This document shows, piece by piece, positions 19,303 to 28,940 of a stretch of DNA of 64,000 bases. The DNA is from Candidatus Kuenenia stuttgartensis. GTDB taxonomy: Bacteria > Planctomycetota > UBA11346. The translations under genes were made by a program, and so were the position numbers. The notes below the pieces were generated by a model. It did no database searches. It was not told the origin of the DNA and saw nothing but the letters and a program-made list of their open reading frames with translations. The DNA lies in contig CAMCMZ010000004.1 of the NCBI GenBank assembly GCA_945876185.1, positions 1-64,000 of the forward strand, written 5' to 3'. Positions within the stretch are counted from its first letter, which is position 1. The number at the start of each line of letters is the position of its first letter.

Positions 19303-19389
19303 CGGACGGGGAGGGATTCGAACCCCCGGAGGACTTACGCCCTCGGCGGTTTTCAAAACCGCTGCCTTAAACCGCTCAGCCACCCGTCC
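19303..19389 (-). tRNA. tRNA-Ser (anticodon TGA)
   Basis: Minus strand GGACGGGTGGCTGAGCGGTTTAAGGCAGCGGTTTTGAAAACCGC...GGGTTCGAATCCC...CCCGTCCG; long variable arm. Confidence 0.95.
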
Positions 19390-19541
19390 GTGCGCGGCCG
19401 CAGGCTAACGGCGGTGCGCTGGTCACCAAGAGTGCGGTCGGGCAGGGTGCTCTTCCGCACATAATGCGGCAGCGGACTGCGGACTGCGGAATACGAGAGC
19501 GGACAGCGGGATGCCGGAACGCTTTGCTGCGTTCAGCCGCC

Positions 19542-21440
19542 TCAGGTCGCCAGGTACAGCAGCACGAAGATCTGCGCCCCGACCACGCGCAGGAGCATGG
19601 TCAGTGGGTACACCGTGGCGTAGGCCAGACCGGGCATCTCGTTGCCGGCGGTGCCGTTGGCGAAGGCCAGCGCCGGCGGGTCGGTGCAGGCGCCGGCCAG
19701 CACGCCCATCAGCGAAGTGTAGTTTTCTTTCGCAAATACCCGCGCGACGATGCCGACGATGAGCAGCGGGATCATGGAAATGCACAGGGCGCAGAGGATC
19801 CAGGTCAGGCCTTTCGCGCTGAAGGCGTAGGTGACGAAGCTCTCGGCGGATAGGAGGCCGACGCAGGCAAGGAACAAAGCGATGCCGAATTCGCGCATCA
19901 GGTTGTTGGCGCCCTTGCTGACATGGAAGATGATCCCTTTGCCGAGGTGGCCCAGGCTGCTGAACACCAGGGCGGCGACGATCGGCCCGCCCGCCAGGCC
20001 AAGTTTCACCGGCTGCGAGATGCCCGGGATCGGGATGGGGATCTGGCCGAGGATGATGCCGACCGCGATGCCGAGGAAGAGCCCGATGAGCTGGGGATGG
20101 TCGAGATGCCCGGCGATGTTGCCGACGATTTGCTCAGCCTGGCGGATGCCGGCCTCTTCGCCCACGATCAGCAGCTTGTCGCCGAAGTGCAGGTCGGACT
20201 CCCGGTTCGGGATGAGCTCCTTGCCGTGGCGCCAGATGCGCGTGACCGTGACGCCGCAGGTGTTGGGGAAATCCAGGGAAAAGAGCTGCTTGCCGACGAC
20301 GCTCTGATTGGTCACCAGCACTTCGCGTTTGTTCAGCCGACGGTCGACCCGGGTCTCGCGCAGATCATCTGCGATCGCCTCGCCCACGATCTGGCGCAGG
20401 CGTTCGAGTCCTTCCGGGTTGCCGACCGCGTGCAGCAGGTCGCCTTGGGCGAGGGTGAAGTCGGGCTTGGGGACGATCTGCTCGTCGCCGCGTTGGATGC
20501 GCGAGATCACCACCCCGTCGCCGGCCAGGCCGCCAACCCGGGCCACGCTCTGCCCGGCCAGGCCGGGATTGCTCAGCTTGAGGTTGAGGTGGCCGACCTT
20601 GTCTTCGCCCGTGTTCTGCGTGGCGAAGGCGGCGACCTCGTCCTTGGGCCGGATGCCGAACAGCAGGCGCAGGGTGATCAGCGACCCAATGATGCCGGCG
20701 ATGCCGAAGGGGTACGCGACGGCGTAGCCTGATACCGTCATCGCGATCTGCTCGGCCGGGGCTTTGAGTTCCTTGAGCGTGGTCTGCGCCGCCGCCCAGC
20801 CCGGGGTGTTGGTGACCGCACCGCTCATCACGCCCACCGCCTCGGCGGGATGCTGGCCGGCGATCAGCACGACCAGCGCAGTGACGCCGAGGCCGAGTAG
20901 CACCACCGACGCCGCCATCAGGTTCCATCGCACGCCCTGGTTTTTCAGCGACGCCAGGAATCCCGGGCCCACCAGCATGCCGACGCAGTAGACGAACAGC
21001 ACCAGGCCGAATTCGCGGATGAATTCCAACACTTCCTTGCGGGCGTGGACCTTGGTCTCGATCGCTTTTTCGACCTTGGCCTTGATCGCGGCGCGGTCGA
21101 TCGCCGGCTTCGCTGTGGGTTCGCCGACCGGTGCGGTCGTGAGGTCAGCGGGTGCGGCCACGGCAGCGGGGGCCTGGGCCTGTTGGCGTGCGACCTCGGC
21201 CTGGACCTGGATGTCGACCAGCGCCCTGGTGGCCGTCCCGTGCGGGCTCCAGGCGAGCCAGGAATAGGCGATGGCGGCGAAGATCACCGTGGTGATGCCG
21301 AGCGAGACGCCGAACAACTTGATACGCCCCAGCGCCACTCCGACGGCGACGGTCACGCCCAGCGCGACGATCCAACCCGCGACGCTGGTGCCGGTGGCGA
21401 TTTCCAGACACATGGTGGAAAGCAGGTCGGACCAGGTCAT
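19542..21440 (-). CDS. AspT/YidE-type putative transporter with two TrkA-C-like domains
   Basis: Two membrane halves flanking RCK_C-like repeats (NPGLAGQSVARVGGLAGDGVVISRIQRGDEQIVPKPDFTLAQGDLLHAVG). Confidence 0.8.
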   Translation of the reverse strand: MTWSDLLSTMCLEIATGTSVAGWIVALGVTVAVGVALGRIKLFGVSLGITTVIFAAIAYSWLAWSPHGTATRALVDIQVQAEVARQQAQAPAAVAAPADLTTAPVGEPTAKPAIDRAAIKAKVEKAIETKVHARKEVLEFIREFGLVLFVYCVGMLVGPGFLASLKNQGVRWNLMAASVVLLGLGVTALVVLIAGQHPAEAVGVMSGAVTNTPGWAAAQTTLKELKAPAEQIAMTVSGYAVAYPFGIAGIIGSLITLRLLFGIRPKDEVAAFATQNTGEDKVGHLNLKLSNPGLAGQSVARVGGLAGDGVVISRIQRGDEQIVPKPDFTLAQGDLLHAVGNPEGLERLRQIVGEAIADDLRETRVDRRLNKREVLVTNQSVVGKQLFSLDFPNTCGVTVTRIWRHGKELIPNRESDLHFGDKLLIVGEEAGIRQAEQIVGNIAGHLDHPQLIGLFLGIAVGIILGQIPIPIPGISQPVKLGLAGGPIVAALVFSSLGHLGKGIIFHVSKGANNLMREFGIALFLACVGLLSAESFVTYAFSAKGLTWILCALCISMIPLLIVGIVARVFAKENYTSLMGVLAGACTDPPALAFANGTAGNEMPGLAYATVYPLTMLLRVVGAQIFVLLYLAT

Positions 21441-21453
21441 GGCGTTATTCAGG

Positions 21454-21475
21454 AGGTGATCAGAAGGTGATCAGA
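21454..21475. repeat. Perfect tandem 11-bp repeat (AGGTGATCAGA x2) just upstream of the transporter start
   Basis: aggtgatcaga|aggtgatcaga read directly. Confidence 0.8.
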
Positions 21476-21649
21476 GTTGACGAAGGGGCTGGGAAATCAT
21501 GAGTCAGGATATGAAGACCGTGTTGTCATCGCATGAATCTGGCGAGCAGGGTCGCCCAACGAAGGGGCCGTTGGACACGGCCGCAAGCTAGCGCTGGAAT
21601 CGACCGGCTCCAACAGCCCGGAACTTTCCGACGGCAACGATGCTCCGGA

Positions 21650-23347
21650 TTATTGGCGGAACCAGGCCAGCGCGGTTTTCAGGTCGGTCGACAGCGCCGC
21701 CAGGTGGGCGGCTGCAGCACGGGTGTCCGCCACGGCGTTGCGCGTGGTGGCAGCGGTGGCGGCGGTGGCGCTGATGCTGGTGGCCATCCCGGTGGCGCCG
21801 CTGGCGACCGAGGCGATGTTGCCGCCGATCTCGCGCGTGGTGATGGCCTGCTGTTCAACCGCGCTGGCGATCGATTGCTGGAGCTGATCGATCTGCTGCA
21901 CGATCGCGACGATGCGCTCCAGCGCCTGCTGCGCGTGCTCGCCGCCGGCGCGCAACACGGCGGTCTTGCTGGTGATCTCCTCGGTGGCTTGCTGCGTCCG
22001 GCGCGCCAAGGCCTTGACCTCGTTGGCCACCACGGCGAAACCGCGCCCGGCTTCGCCGGCGCGTGAGGCCTCGATGGTGGCGTTCAGCGCCAGCAGGTTG
22101 GTCTGGCCGGCGATGGTCGCCACCAGCTTGACGATCTCGCCGATGTCCTGGCCGGCGGCGTCCAGCCGAACCACGGCATCCCGGGCCTCGGCGGCGGCAC
22201 CCACCGCGTCCTTGGCGGTGCGGGCTGCATCCTGGGTATTGCGCGAAATCTCGGACACGCTTGCGCTCATTTCTTCCATCCCGGCCGCAATCGCACTTGT
22301 TCCCCGCGAGACCTGTTCGGCGGCGGCGGCGGCCATCTGCGATTGTGTCGCGGTGGTGTCGGCGCTGCCGGACATGACCTGGGCGACGGATTCGAGCTGA
22401 GACGCTGCCCCCGACGTCGCCTCGACGCTGACCGACATGGTCTGCACTGATTCCGCCAGTTTTTCGGCGGAACGATTGAAGGCACCGGCCATCGCGCCGG
22501 TTTCGTCCCGGCGCAGGATACGGGCACGCCGGGTCAGATTGCCTTCGGCCAGTCCGGCGAGGGCATGCCCGACCTGCTGGATTTGCATGATGAGCGCGTG
22601 CGCGATCCACAGTGACGCGGCGATCATCCCGAGCGCGCCCACCACCGCGACCGCGATGAACACCGCCGAGACCAGGCGTCGGGTGGACGTGGCGCGCTCG
22701 GCGATCCGGCCTTCGAGCCGGCGGAAGGACTCCTCGCTGTTGCTGGCGATCGCGGCGAAGCGCTCGCCCGTGGCGGCAAGCTGTCGTTCCACCGCAGCCT
22801 GGCTCGCCACCACCAGAGCGGTCCCCAGGATCTTGCTGCCCTGCTTGACCTCGACTCGTTGCACCTGGATCGACGCGAGCGTGGGCAGGGCCGCTAACGC
22901 CTGGGCGGCGGTGGGCTGATCTGCGAGTTTCATCAGGGATTTTAGGCTGGCGCCAGCATAGGTACTGACCAGCTTGCCTTTGCCATCAAGGATGGCTGTC
23001 CACACCACGTCCTGGTCGCGATCGACCTGGGCACAGATGACATCGAGCGCCTCGGTGTCCTTGGTCACCAGCGGGATGGGGGCAAGTTCGGCGAGCAGGT
23101 GCGCCAGCGCATCGACTTTTCCGGTCAGTGCCTGGCGTGCGGCGAGTTCCGCGTCGCGGCGCAGGGCATCGGTCTCGATGTGCTGGCTCGCCTGGGTCTC
23201 GGCAACGCGGTCGTGGACCTCGGTGCCGATGACCCTGACGATGCGGCCCTGGCCGATGACCTCGACCGCGGCAAGGGCGCCGACCAGCAGCAGAGCGCCG
23301 ACATTGAAGGTCAGGACCAGCCGACCGCGCAGTCCAAGCGTCGCCAT
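21650..23347 (-). CDS. Methyl-accepting chemotaxis protein
   Basis: TM-periplasmic-TM-HAMP and signalling hairpin [50 protein letters not shown]. Confidence 0.95.
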   Translation of the reverse strand: MATLGLRGRLVLTFNVGALLLVGALAAVEVIGQGRIVRVIGTEVHDRVAETQASQHIETDALRRDAELAARQALTGKVDALAHLLAELAPIPLVTKDTEALDVICAQVDRDQDVVWTAILDGKGKLVSTYAGASLKSLMKLADQPTAAQALAALPTLASIQVQRVEVKQGSKILGTALVVASQAAVERQLAATGERFAAIASNSEESFRRLEGRIAERATSTRRLVSAVFIAVAVVGALGMIAASLWIAHALIMQIQQVGHALAGLAEGNLTRRARILRRDETGAMAGAFNRSAEKLAESVQTMSVSVEATSGAASQLESVAQVMSGSADTTATQSQMAAAAAEQVSRGTSAIAAGMEEMSASVSEISRNTQDAARTAKDAVGAAAEARDAVVRLDAAGQDIGEIVKLVATIAGQTNLLALNATIEASRAGEAGRGFAVVANEVKALARRTQQATEEITSKTAVLRAGGEHAQQALERIVAIVQQIDQLQQSIASAVEQQAITTREIGGNIASVASGATGMATSISATAATAATTRNAVADTRAAAAHLAALSTDLKTALAWFRQ

Positions 23348-23362
23348 GGGGAAACTCCGCGT

Positions 23363-24217
23363 TCAGGGGGCGAGGGGAATGAACCCCTTGGCGGCAACGA
23401 TCTTCTGGCCCTCCGCCCCAAGCAGGAATCCGACGAAGTCCTGCACCCGCCCCTGCGGATCCCCCTTGGTGATAATGTAGAACTGCCGTTTGGCCGCGTA
23501 TTTTCCTGATTGCACGTTGGTCTGGTTGGGTTCAACCCCGCCGATCGCCAGGATCTTCAGCGGCACGCCCTTGGCCTTGAGTTCATTCACCATCGCGAGC
23601 GAGGCGAAGGTCACGGCTGCCGGATCGCCAGCCACTGCGGCCAGAGCCTTCTCATTGTTGCTAGGCGTGGCGGCGACCGGGCCGCCTTCCTTGAAGCGCA
23701 TCACAGCGCCGTCGAGCACCCGCTTGATCCCGAAACTGGCTTCGAAGAAGTCGAGCGTGGCGAAGGTCGGGATGCGTGCCACCAGCACCGGTGCCGCATC
23801 AGCGCCGCCGACGGCCTTCCAGGTGGCTATCGCGCCAGTGAAAAGGCCGCCCACCTGCTCCCGCGTGAGATCCGCGACCGGGTTGTCCGCGTGTACCGTC
23901 AGCACCATTACGTCGACGCAGAACGGGGCCGCTTTCAGCTCGGGCCAGGACTTCCGGTCCGTTGGGCTCAGGTCGCGTACGATGGCCGCGAATCGGGCTT
24001 CGCCCTCGCCCACGGCTTTCACTCCGACTGAACTGAGGCCAATCGTCGAATCGAAAGCGGGGCCGGGTTTGACCTCCTGGAAACGCTGGGTCACGGCCGT
24101 GAGCAGCGCCTTGGTGGTGATCGACTGGTGCATGGGGATGGCGTCCTCCGCCAGCGCGGCCCCGATGACCGTGAAAAGCAGGCAGGGGAAAAGGCAGGCG
24201 GTCAGGGGGTTCTGCAT
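23363..24217 (-). CDS. Phosphate ABC transporter substrate-binding (PstS-like) protein
   Basis: Signal peptide; PBP-like LTREQVGGLFTGAIATWKAVGG...; C-term YIITKGDPQGRVQDFVGFLLGAEGQKIVAAKGFIPL. Confidence 0.8.
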   Translation of the reverse strand: MQNPLTACLFPCLLFTVIGAALAEDAIPMHQSITTKALLTAVTQRFQEVKPGPAFDSTIGLSSVGVKAVGEGEARFAAIVRDLSPTDRKSWPELKAAPFCVDVMVLTVHADNPVADLTREQVGGLFTGAIATWKAVGGADAAPVLVARIPTFATLDFFEASFGIKRVLDGAVMRFKEGGPVAATPSNNEKALAAVAGDPAAVTFASLAMVNELKAKGVPLKILAIGGVEPNQTNVQSGKYAAKRQFYIITKGDPQGRVQDFVGFLLGAEGQKIVAAKGFIPLAP

Positions 24218-24265
24218 GAGGGCTCCGAATCAGGAAGGATTTGTCCAGATTATTACCCCCCGTTC

Positions 24266-24598
24266 TCATCCCCCGCAAGTTGGCAGGTGCTGGACCCAGG
24301 CCGTCAGGAAGAACAGTCCGGTCAGTACGCCCGCATGGGCGAGCCAGAACGCCAGCGGGTTGCGTTTGGTCCCCTGCATCGACCGGTCGAGCAGCCCACC
24401 GGCCAGCCATTGCAACAGCACGAGCAACCCGCCGAACATGCCGGCGGTCACCGTCATGATCAGCAAGACCTTCCAGGCATTATGCGGCAGATGGGCGATC
24501 GCCAATTCCTGCAAATACTGCTGGCCGCAGCCCACGGCCAGGATGGCCTCGATGCTGAGCAGAGTGCGGTGGGACGGAAGGAATCCGCGTTTCGCCAT
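24266..24598 (-). CDS. Hypothetical small membrane protein
   Basis: ORF from MAKRGFLPSHRTLLSIEAILAVG; three hydrophobic stretches. Confidence 0.45.
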   Translation of the reverse strand: MAKRGFLPSHRTLLSIEAILAVGCGQQYLQELAIAHLPHNAWKVLLIMTVTAGMFGGLLVLLQWLAGGLLDRSMQGTKRNPLAFWLAHAGVLTGLFFLTAWVQHLPTCGG

Positions 24599-24655
24599 GG
24601 CCGCAACGTGCGGGAACTGACGGGACGGCAAGCGGTTCCAGGCGATGGACTGTTA

Positions 24656-25642
<987 letters not shown>

Positions 25643-25662
25643 GGGTTTCTCGCGGTGGTCCG

Positions 25663-25691
25663 TATCAATATAGCGAAACATCCGCTGTCAA
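25663..25691 (-). promoter_or_regulatory. Candidate sigma70-type promoter upstream of the cysK-like gene
   Basis: Minus strand TTGACA followed by AT-rich GCTATATTGATAC about 20 nt before the ATG; -10 imperfect. Confidence 0.45.
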
Positions 25692-25717
25692 TAACGGAGG
25701 GGGCGAAAGTCGGGCTT

Positions 25718-26722
25718 TCACCAGCGTTCGGCCAGCAGGCGCATCCCTCGCCGCCACGGTGAATCGCTGCGCGGCGCGACCGGGGCCGGCGGCTGGCCGC
25801 CGATGCGGCGGTGATGCCAAAAATACTGGCCCGGATGGGCGGCGATCATCGCAGCGAGCAGGTCCGCACCACGCTGGACGAGCACGGCCTGATCGCGGCC
25901 CTCGGCCTGGAACGGCCTGCCGACCACGGCCGCCATCCGGCCGGCGCGGTAACGTAGGCACACGCCGGGGATCACGGCGGCCTTCATGCGGTGGCAGAAG
26001 AACGCGGGCCCCGGCAGCACCCAGGCCGGCTGGTCGAACCACCAGGCCGGCGCGCCATCGCGGTGGTGCGGGCGCTGGTCCGCCATCAGGGCGAGCGGAA
26101 TGCCGGTACGCATGGCGCGGGTGGCCTCCAGCGCGGCGGACTTGTCATCGGTGCCGGTGAAAACCACGTGCAAGTTCAAGCGGGCGCGCTGGCGGTTGGC
26201 AAGCGCGTCGATCTCAGGATCGTGCTGCGGCTTGGCGTAGACCACCACGCGGCCGGTGATGCGGGTCACTGTATGGGCGCCGATGTCCCAGCTGCCGAGA
26301 TGCCCAGCAAGAAACAGCGCGCGCGGGTGGCGGGCCAGGGTCTGCGCCAGCCAGGTGGGGTTACGCACCTCGAAATGGTGTTCCGGCCCATCCGGCCCGC
26401 CCACCGCCAGCAGTTCGACGAAGTTGGCTCCCATCGTCGCGTAGGCCCGGCGCAAGATATCGCGCCGGCGCGTTCCCTTCAGCCCCATCATCAGCCCGAG
26501 TTGCTGTCCGGCAGTGCGCCGGCGCAGGCCGAGGTGGAAGACAAGGACCCCCAGCGATCCGCCGACCCGGCAGGCGGTGTCGGCGGCGAGGCGATTGAGC
26601 AGGCTCAGGGCCGGCACGATACAAAAACGGCTGAGCCAGGCGGGCACGCCCGGATCCTGGTGCAGGATGGGCTGGCGCAACCCGGACGGAACGAGCCACA
26701 TCTTTCGGGGGCTGGCGGCCAT
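25718..26722 (-). CDS. Lysophospholipid/lipid A acyltransferase (LpxL/HtrB-like)
   Basis: ALFLAGHLGSWDIGA, MADQRPHHRDGAPAWWFDQPAWVLPGPAFFCHRMKAAVIPG, PGQYFWHHRR. Confidence 0.8.
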   Translation of the reverse strand: MAASPRKMWLVPSGLRQPILHQDPGVPAWLSRFCIVPALSLLNRLAADTACRVGGSLGVLVFHLGLRRRTAGQQLGLMMGLKGTRRRDILRRAYATMGANFVELLAVGGPDGPEHHFEVRNPTWLAQTLARHPRALFLAGHLGSWDIGAHTVTRITGRVVVYAKPQHDPEIDALANRQRARLNLHVVFTGTDDKSAALEATRAMRTGIPLALMADQRPHHRDGAPAWWFDQPAWVLPGPAFFCHRMKAAVIPGVCLRYRAGRMAAVVGRPFQAEGRDQAVLVQRGADLLAAMIAAHPGQYFWHHRRIGGQPPAPVAPRSDSPWRRGMRLLAERW

Positions 26723-26819
26723 GCATGGCGATCATCAACCCCGCCCGACGGCGGAAGGGGGCTTGCCGCCGGCCGCGCCCTGATACGACCGCACGACCCG
26801 CAACCCGAGGAAAATCCCC

Positions 26820-27068
26820 ATGGCCATCGCCAAAGTCTGGATCGAAGAAGGCTGCATCGTCTGCAATGCCTGCGAGACCGCCTGCCCCGAAGTCTTCCGC
26901 GTCACCGAGGACTCCTGCTTCGTCCGCGGCACCGTCCGCAGCGATGGCGTCGAAGACGTCAATGCCGGCAAGTCGCCGCTGAAGGACAGCGTTGGCGCTG
27001 ATCTGGAGAGCCAGATCGAAGAAGCGGCCCAGGGTTGCCCCGTCGAAGTCATTAAGTTCGAGAAGTAA
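26820..27068 (+). CDS. Ferredoxin (4Fe-4S)
   Basis: MAIAKVWIEEGCIVCNACETACPEVFRV ... AAQGCPVEVIKFEK. Confidence 0.85.
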   Translation: MAIAKVWIEEGCIVCNACETACPEVFRVTEDSCFVRGTVRSDGVEDVNAGKSPLKDSVGADLESQIEEAAQGCPVEVIKFEK

Positions 27069-27072
27069 CGGG

Positions 27073-27271
27073 AAAACGGCCATAGCGCCCCGGCTGCGGC
27101 GTTGGTCGTCGACTCTCGGCGTCCGGACCGGTGTTCTCCACCGACTCCCGAACGGGCTGGGGATCGAGTAACCATGTGGTGACCAGGTGACCGGTTGGCC
27201 ACACCGGTCCTGACGCGTCGCTGCCACACTCCCTCCTCCCGCCTTGCATCCGGGGCACTCTGACCGTTTTT
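27073..27271 (+). repeat. Module A element, copy 1 (enlarged variant)
   Basis: AAAACGGCCATAGCGCCCCGGCTGCGGCGTTGGTCGTC...CGCTGCCACACTCCCTCCTCCCGCCTTGCATCCGGGGCACTCTGACCGTTTTT; same ends as copies 2-4 plus about 97 nt of internal insertion. Confidence 0.85.
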
Positions 27272-27293
27272 CCTGATGCCACGTGGCACCAGG
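27272..27293. repeat. 22-bp near-perfect palindrome directly after module A copy 1
   Basis: CCTGaTGCCACGTGGCAcCAGG. Confidence 0.8.
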
Positions 27294-27398
27294 GCGGCCC
27301 CCTCGCCTTCGGCTTCGGTCGATGACTGACTCTCTCGCCTACGGCATCGCTCGCCGATAGACTCCGCCTTCGGCGTCGGTGGTTTGATCTTCTCGTTT

Positions 27399-27428
27399 TC
27401 CCTGCCTTGGTTGATTTCCAGGCAGGGG
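27399..27428. repeat. Hairpin in the leader upstream of the PhyH-like gene
   Basis: TCCCTGCCT-N12-AGGCAGGGG. Confidence 0.75.
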
Positions 27429-27516
27429 AGGAGTGGGCACGGGGTCTTACGGCTGTCCATCCGGGTCTGACGACTGGCCATGGGCATCGGGCGCAGGAGG
27501 TGTGTAGCCTGGTGGC

Positions 27517-28344
27517 ATGAACTCCGCACCCCAGCTGCAGCAACTTCCCTTCACGGATCGTCAGGTCGCGGCGTACACGCGCGATGGCTACCTTGCGGGA
27601 GGTTCGCTGCTGACTCCGGGCGAGGTTGACGTCCTGCGGAGCGAACTTGATCGGGTCATCGCCGCACGCGGGCACGAGGGCGTGGCGCAACCGGTGGCGA
27701 TCTCGGATATCGGTCAGGGCGGGATGGAGGTCTGGCAGATCGTCAACATCAACATGGCGAGTGCGCCGTTCCTGCGCCTCATCCACCATCCGCGCCTGGT
27801 GGCGATGGTGCGCCAGCTTGCCGGGCCGGATGGGCGCGTGCTGCGCCTGTGGCACGACCAAATCCAGTACAAGCCGGCGCAGCACGGCGGGGTGAACTGG
27901 TGGCACCAGGATTCACCGTACTGGCCCGTGCTGGCGCCGAAGGACAGCATGGTCACGGCCTGGATCGCCCTGGACGAGGTGTCGCTCGACAACGGCTGCA
28001 TGAGCATGGTGCCCGGCAGCCACCGCTGGGGCGACACCATCGACCACCTGCACCTGGCCAAGGAACGCTCGTCCGATTTCTGGACCGCCTTGGGCGAGAG
28101 CTACCACGACGAACCGGTGCGCGTGGTGCCGCGCCCGGTGGCGCTCGGTCACGTCCACTTCCACCATCCCCTGACCTGGCACGGCTCACATGAGAACCGC
28201 TGCGCCCGGCCTCGTCGCGCCATCGCCGTCCACGTCATGACCGCCCGCACGGTCTTCGATCCGCGCGGCCGGCACCTCATGCAGCGCTACATCACGGCCA
28301 AACCGGGCGAGGCGATCACCGATCCCGAGTTCATCCTGCTGTAG
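27517..28344 (+). CDS. Phytanoyl-CoA dioxygenase (PhyH) family protein
   Basis: WWHQDSPYWPVLAPKDSMVTAWIALDEVSLDNGCMSMVPGSHRWGD...HVHFHHPLTWHGSHENRC. Confidence 0.9.
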   Translation: MNSAPQLQQLPFTDRQVAAYTRDGYLAGGSLLTPGEVDVLRSELDRVIAARGHEGVAQPVAISDIGQGGMEVWQIVNINMASAPFLRLIHHPRLVAMVRQLAGPDGRVLRLWHDQIQYKPAQHGGVNWWHQDSPYWPVLAPKDSMVTAWIALDEVSLDNGCMSMVPGSHRWGDTIDHLHLAKERSSDFWTALGESYHDEPVRVVPRPVALGHVHFHHPLTWHGSHENRCARPRRAIAVHVMTARTVFDPRGRHLMQRYITAKPGEAITDPEFILL

Positions 28345-28493
28345 CTGGATTTCTGCGTGAACCGCTGGGCCGGGTACATTCGGCCACGTGAGCAGCGCTT
28401 CCCTGGCTGTGGAGAAACGAGAACCCGACCGCCAGCCAGGGTGAATCCAGGGCCAGGGTCGGGACAGGTCAGCGGGATGAATGATTGCGAGCT

Positions 28494-28515
28494 ACCGGAC
28501 GGCAAGCCGTCCGGT
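28494..28515. terminator. Hairpin between the PhyH-like gene and rplU, possible terminator
   Basis: ACCGGACGG-caag-CCGTCCGGT-type stem (perfect) between convergent genes; no U-tract. Confidence 0.45.
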
Positions 28516-28524
28516 CAGGCCGGA

Positions 28525-28842
28525 TCAGCCTTCGATGCCGACCACTTCCACCACCGTCTGTTCGGCGCGGAAGCCCTTGCGGCGGTTGGTCATGTGCTTG
28601 CGGCGCTTGTATTTTCCCACGGTGATCTTGTCGCCCAGGGTGTGGCTGACGACCTTGACCACGGCCTTGGCGCCGGCGACGAAGGGGGCGCCGATGCGCA
28701 CCGAAGCGCCGTCCGCGAGGAGCTGCACCGGCAGGTCGACGGTGGCGCCGACTTCAGCGGGGTGGCGGTCGAGGGTGAGCTTGTCACCGGCGACGGCACG
28801 GTACTGGCGGCCACGATCGTTGAGGACGGCGTACATGGGCAT
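28525..28842 (-). CDS. rplU: 50S ribosomal protein L21
   Basis: MYAVLNDRGRQYRAVAGDKLTLDRHPAEVGATVDLPVQLLADGASVRIGAPFVAGAKAVVKVVSHTLGDKITVGKYKRRKHMTNRRKGFRAEQTVVEVVGIEG. Confidence 0.9.
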   Translation of the reverse strand: MPMYAVLNDRGRQYRAVAGDKLTLDRHPAEVGATVDLPVQLLADGASVRIGAPFVAGAKAVVKVVSHTLGDKITVGKYKRRKHMTNRRKGFRAEQTVVEVVGIEG

Positions 28843-28940
28843 TCTCCTGGTCCCGGGGCGGCAGGCCTACTCACGGGGGGAGGCTTTCTAGCAGTCGGAA
28901 CACGGTCGGCAAGGACGGGTTTCAGCCCGGTTGCCGGTCT

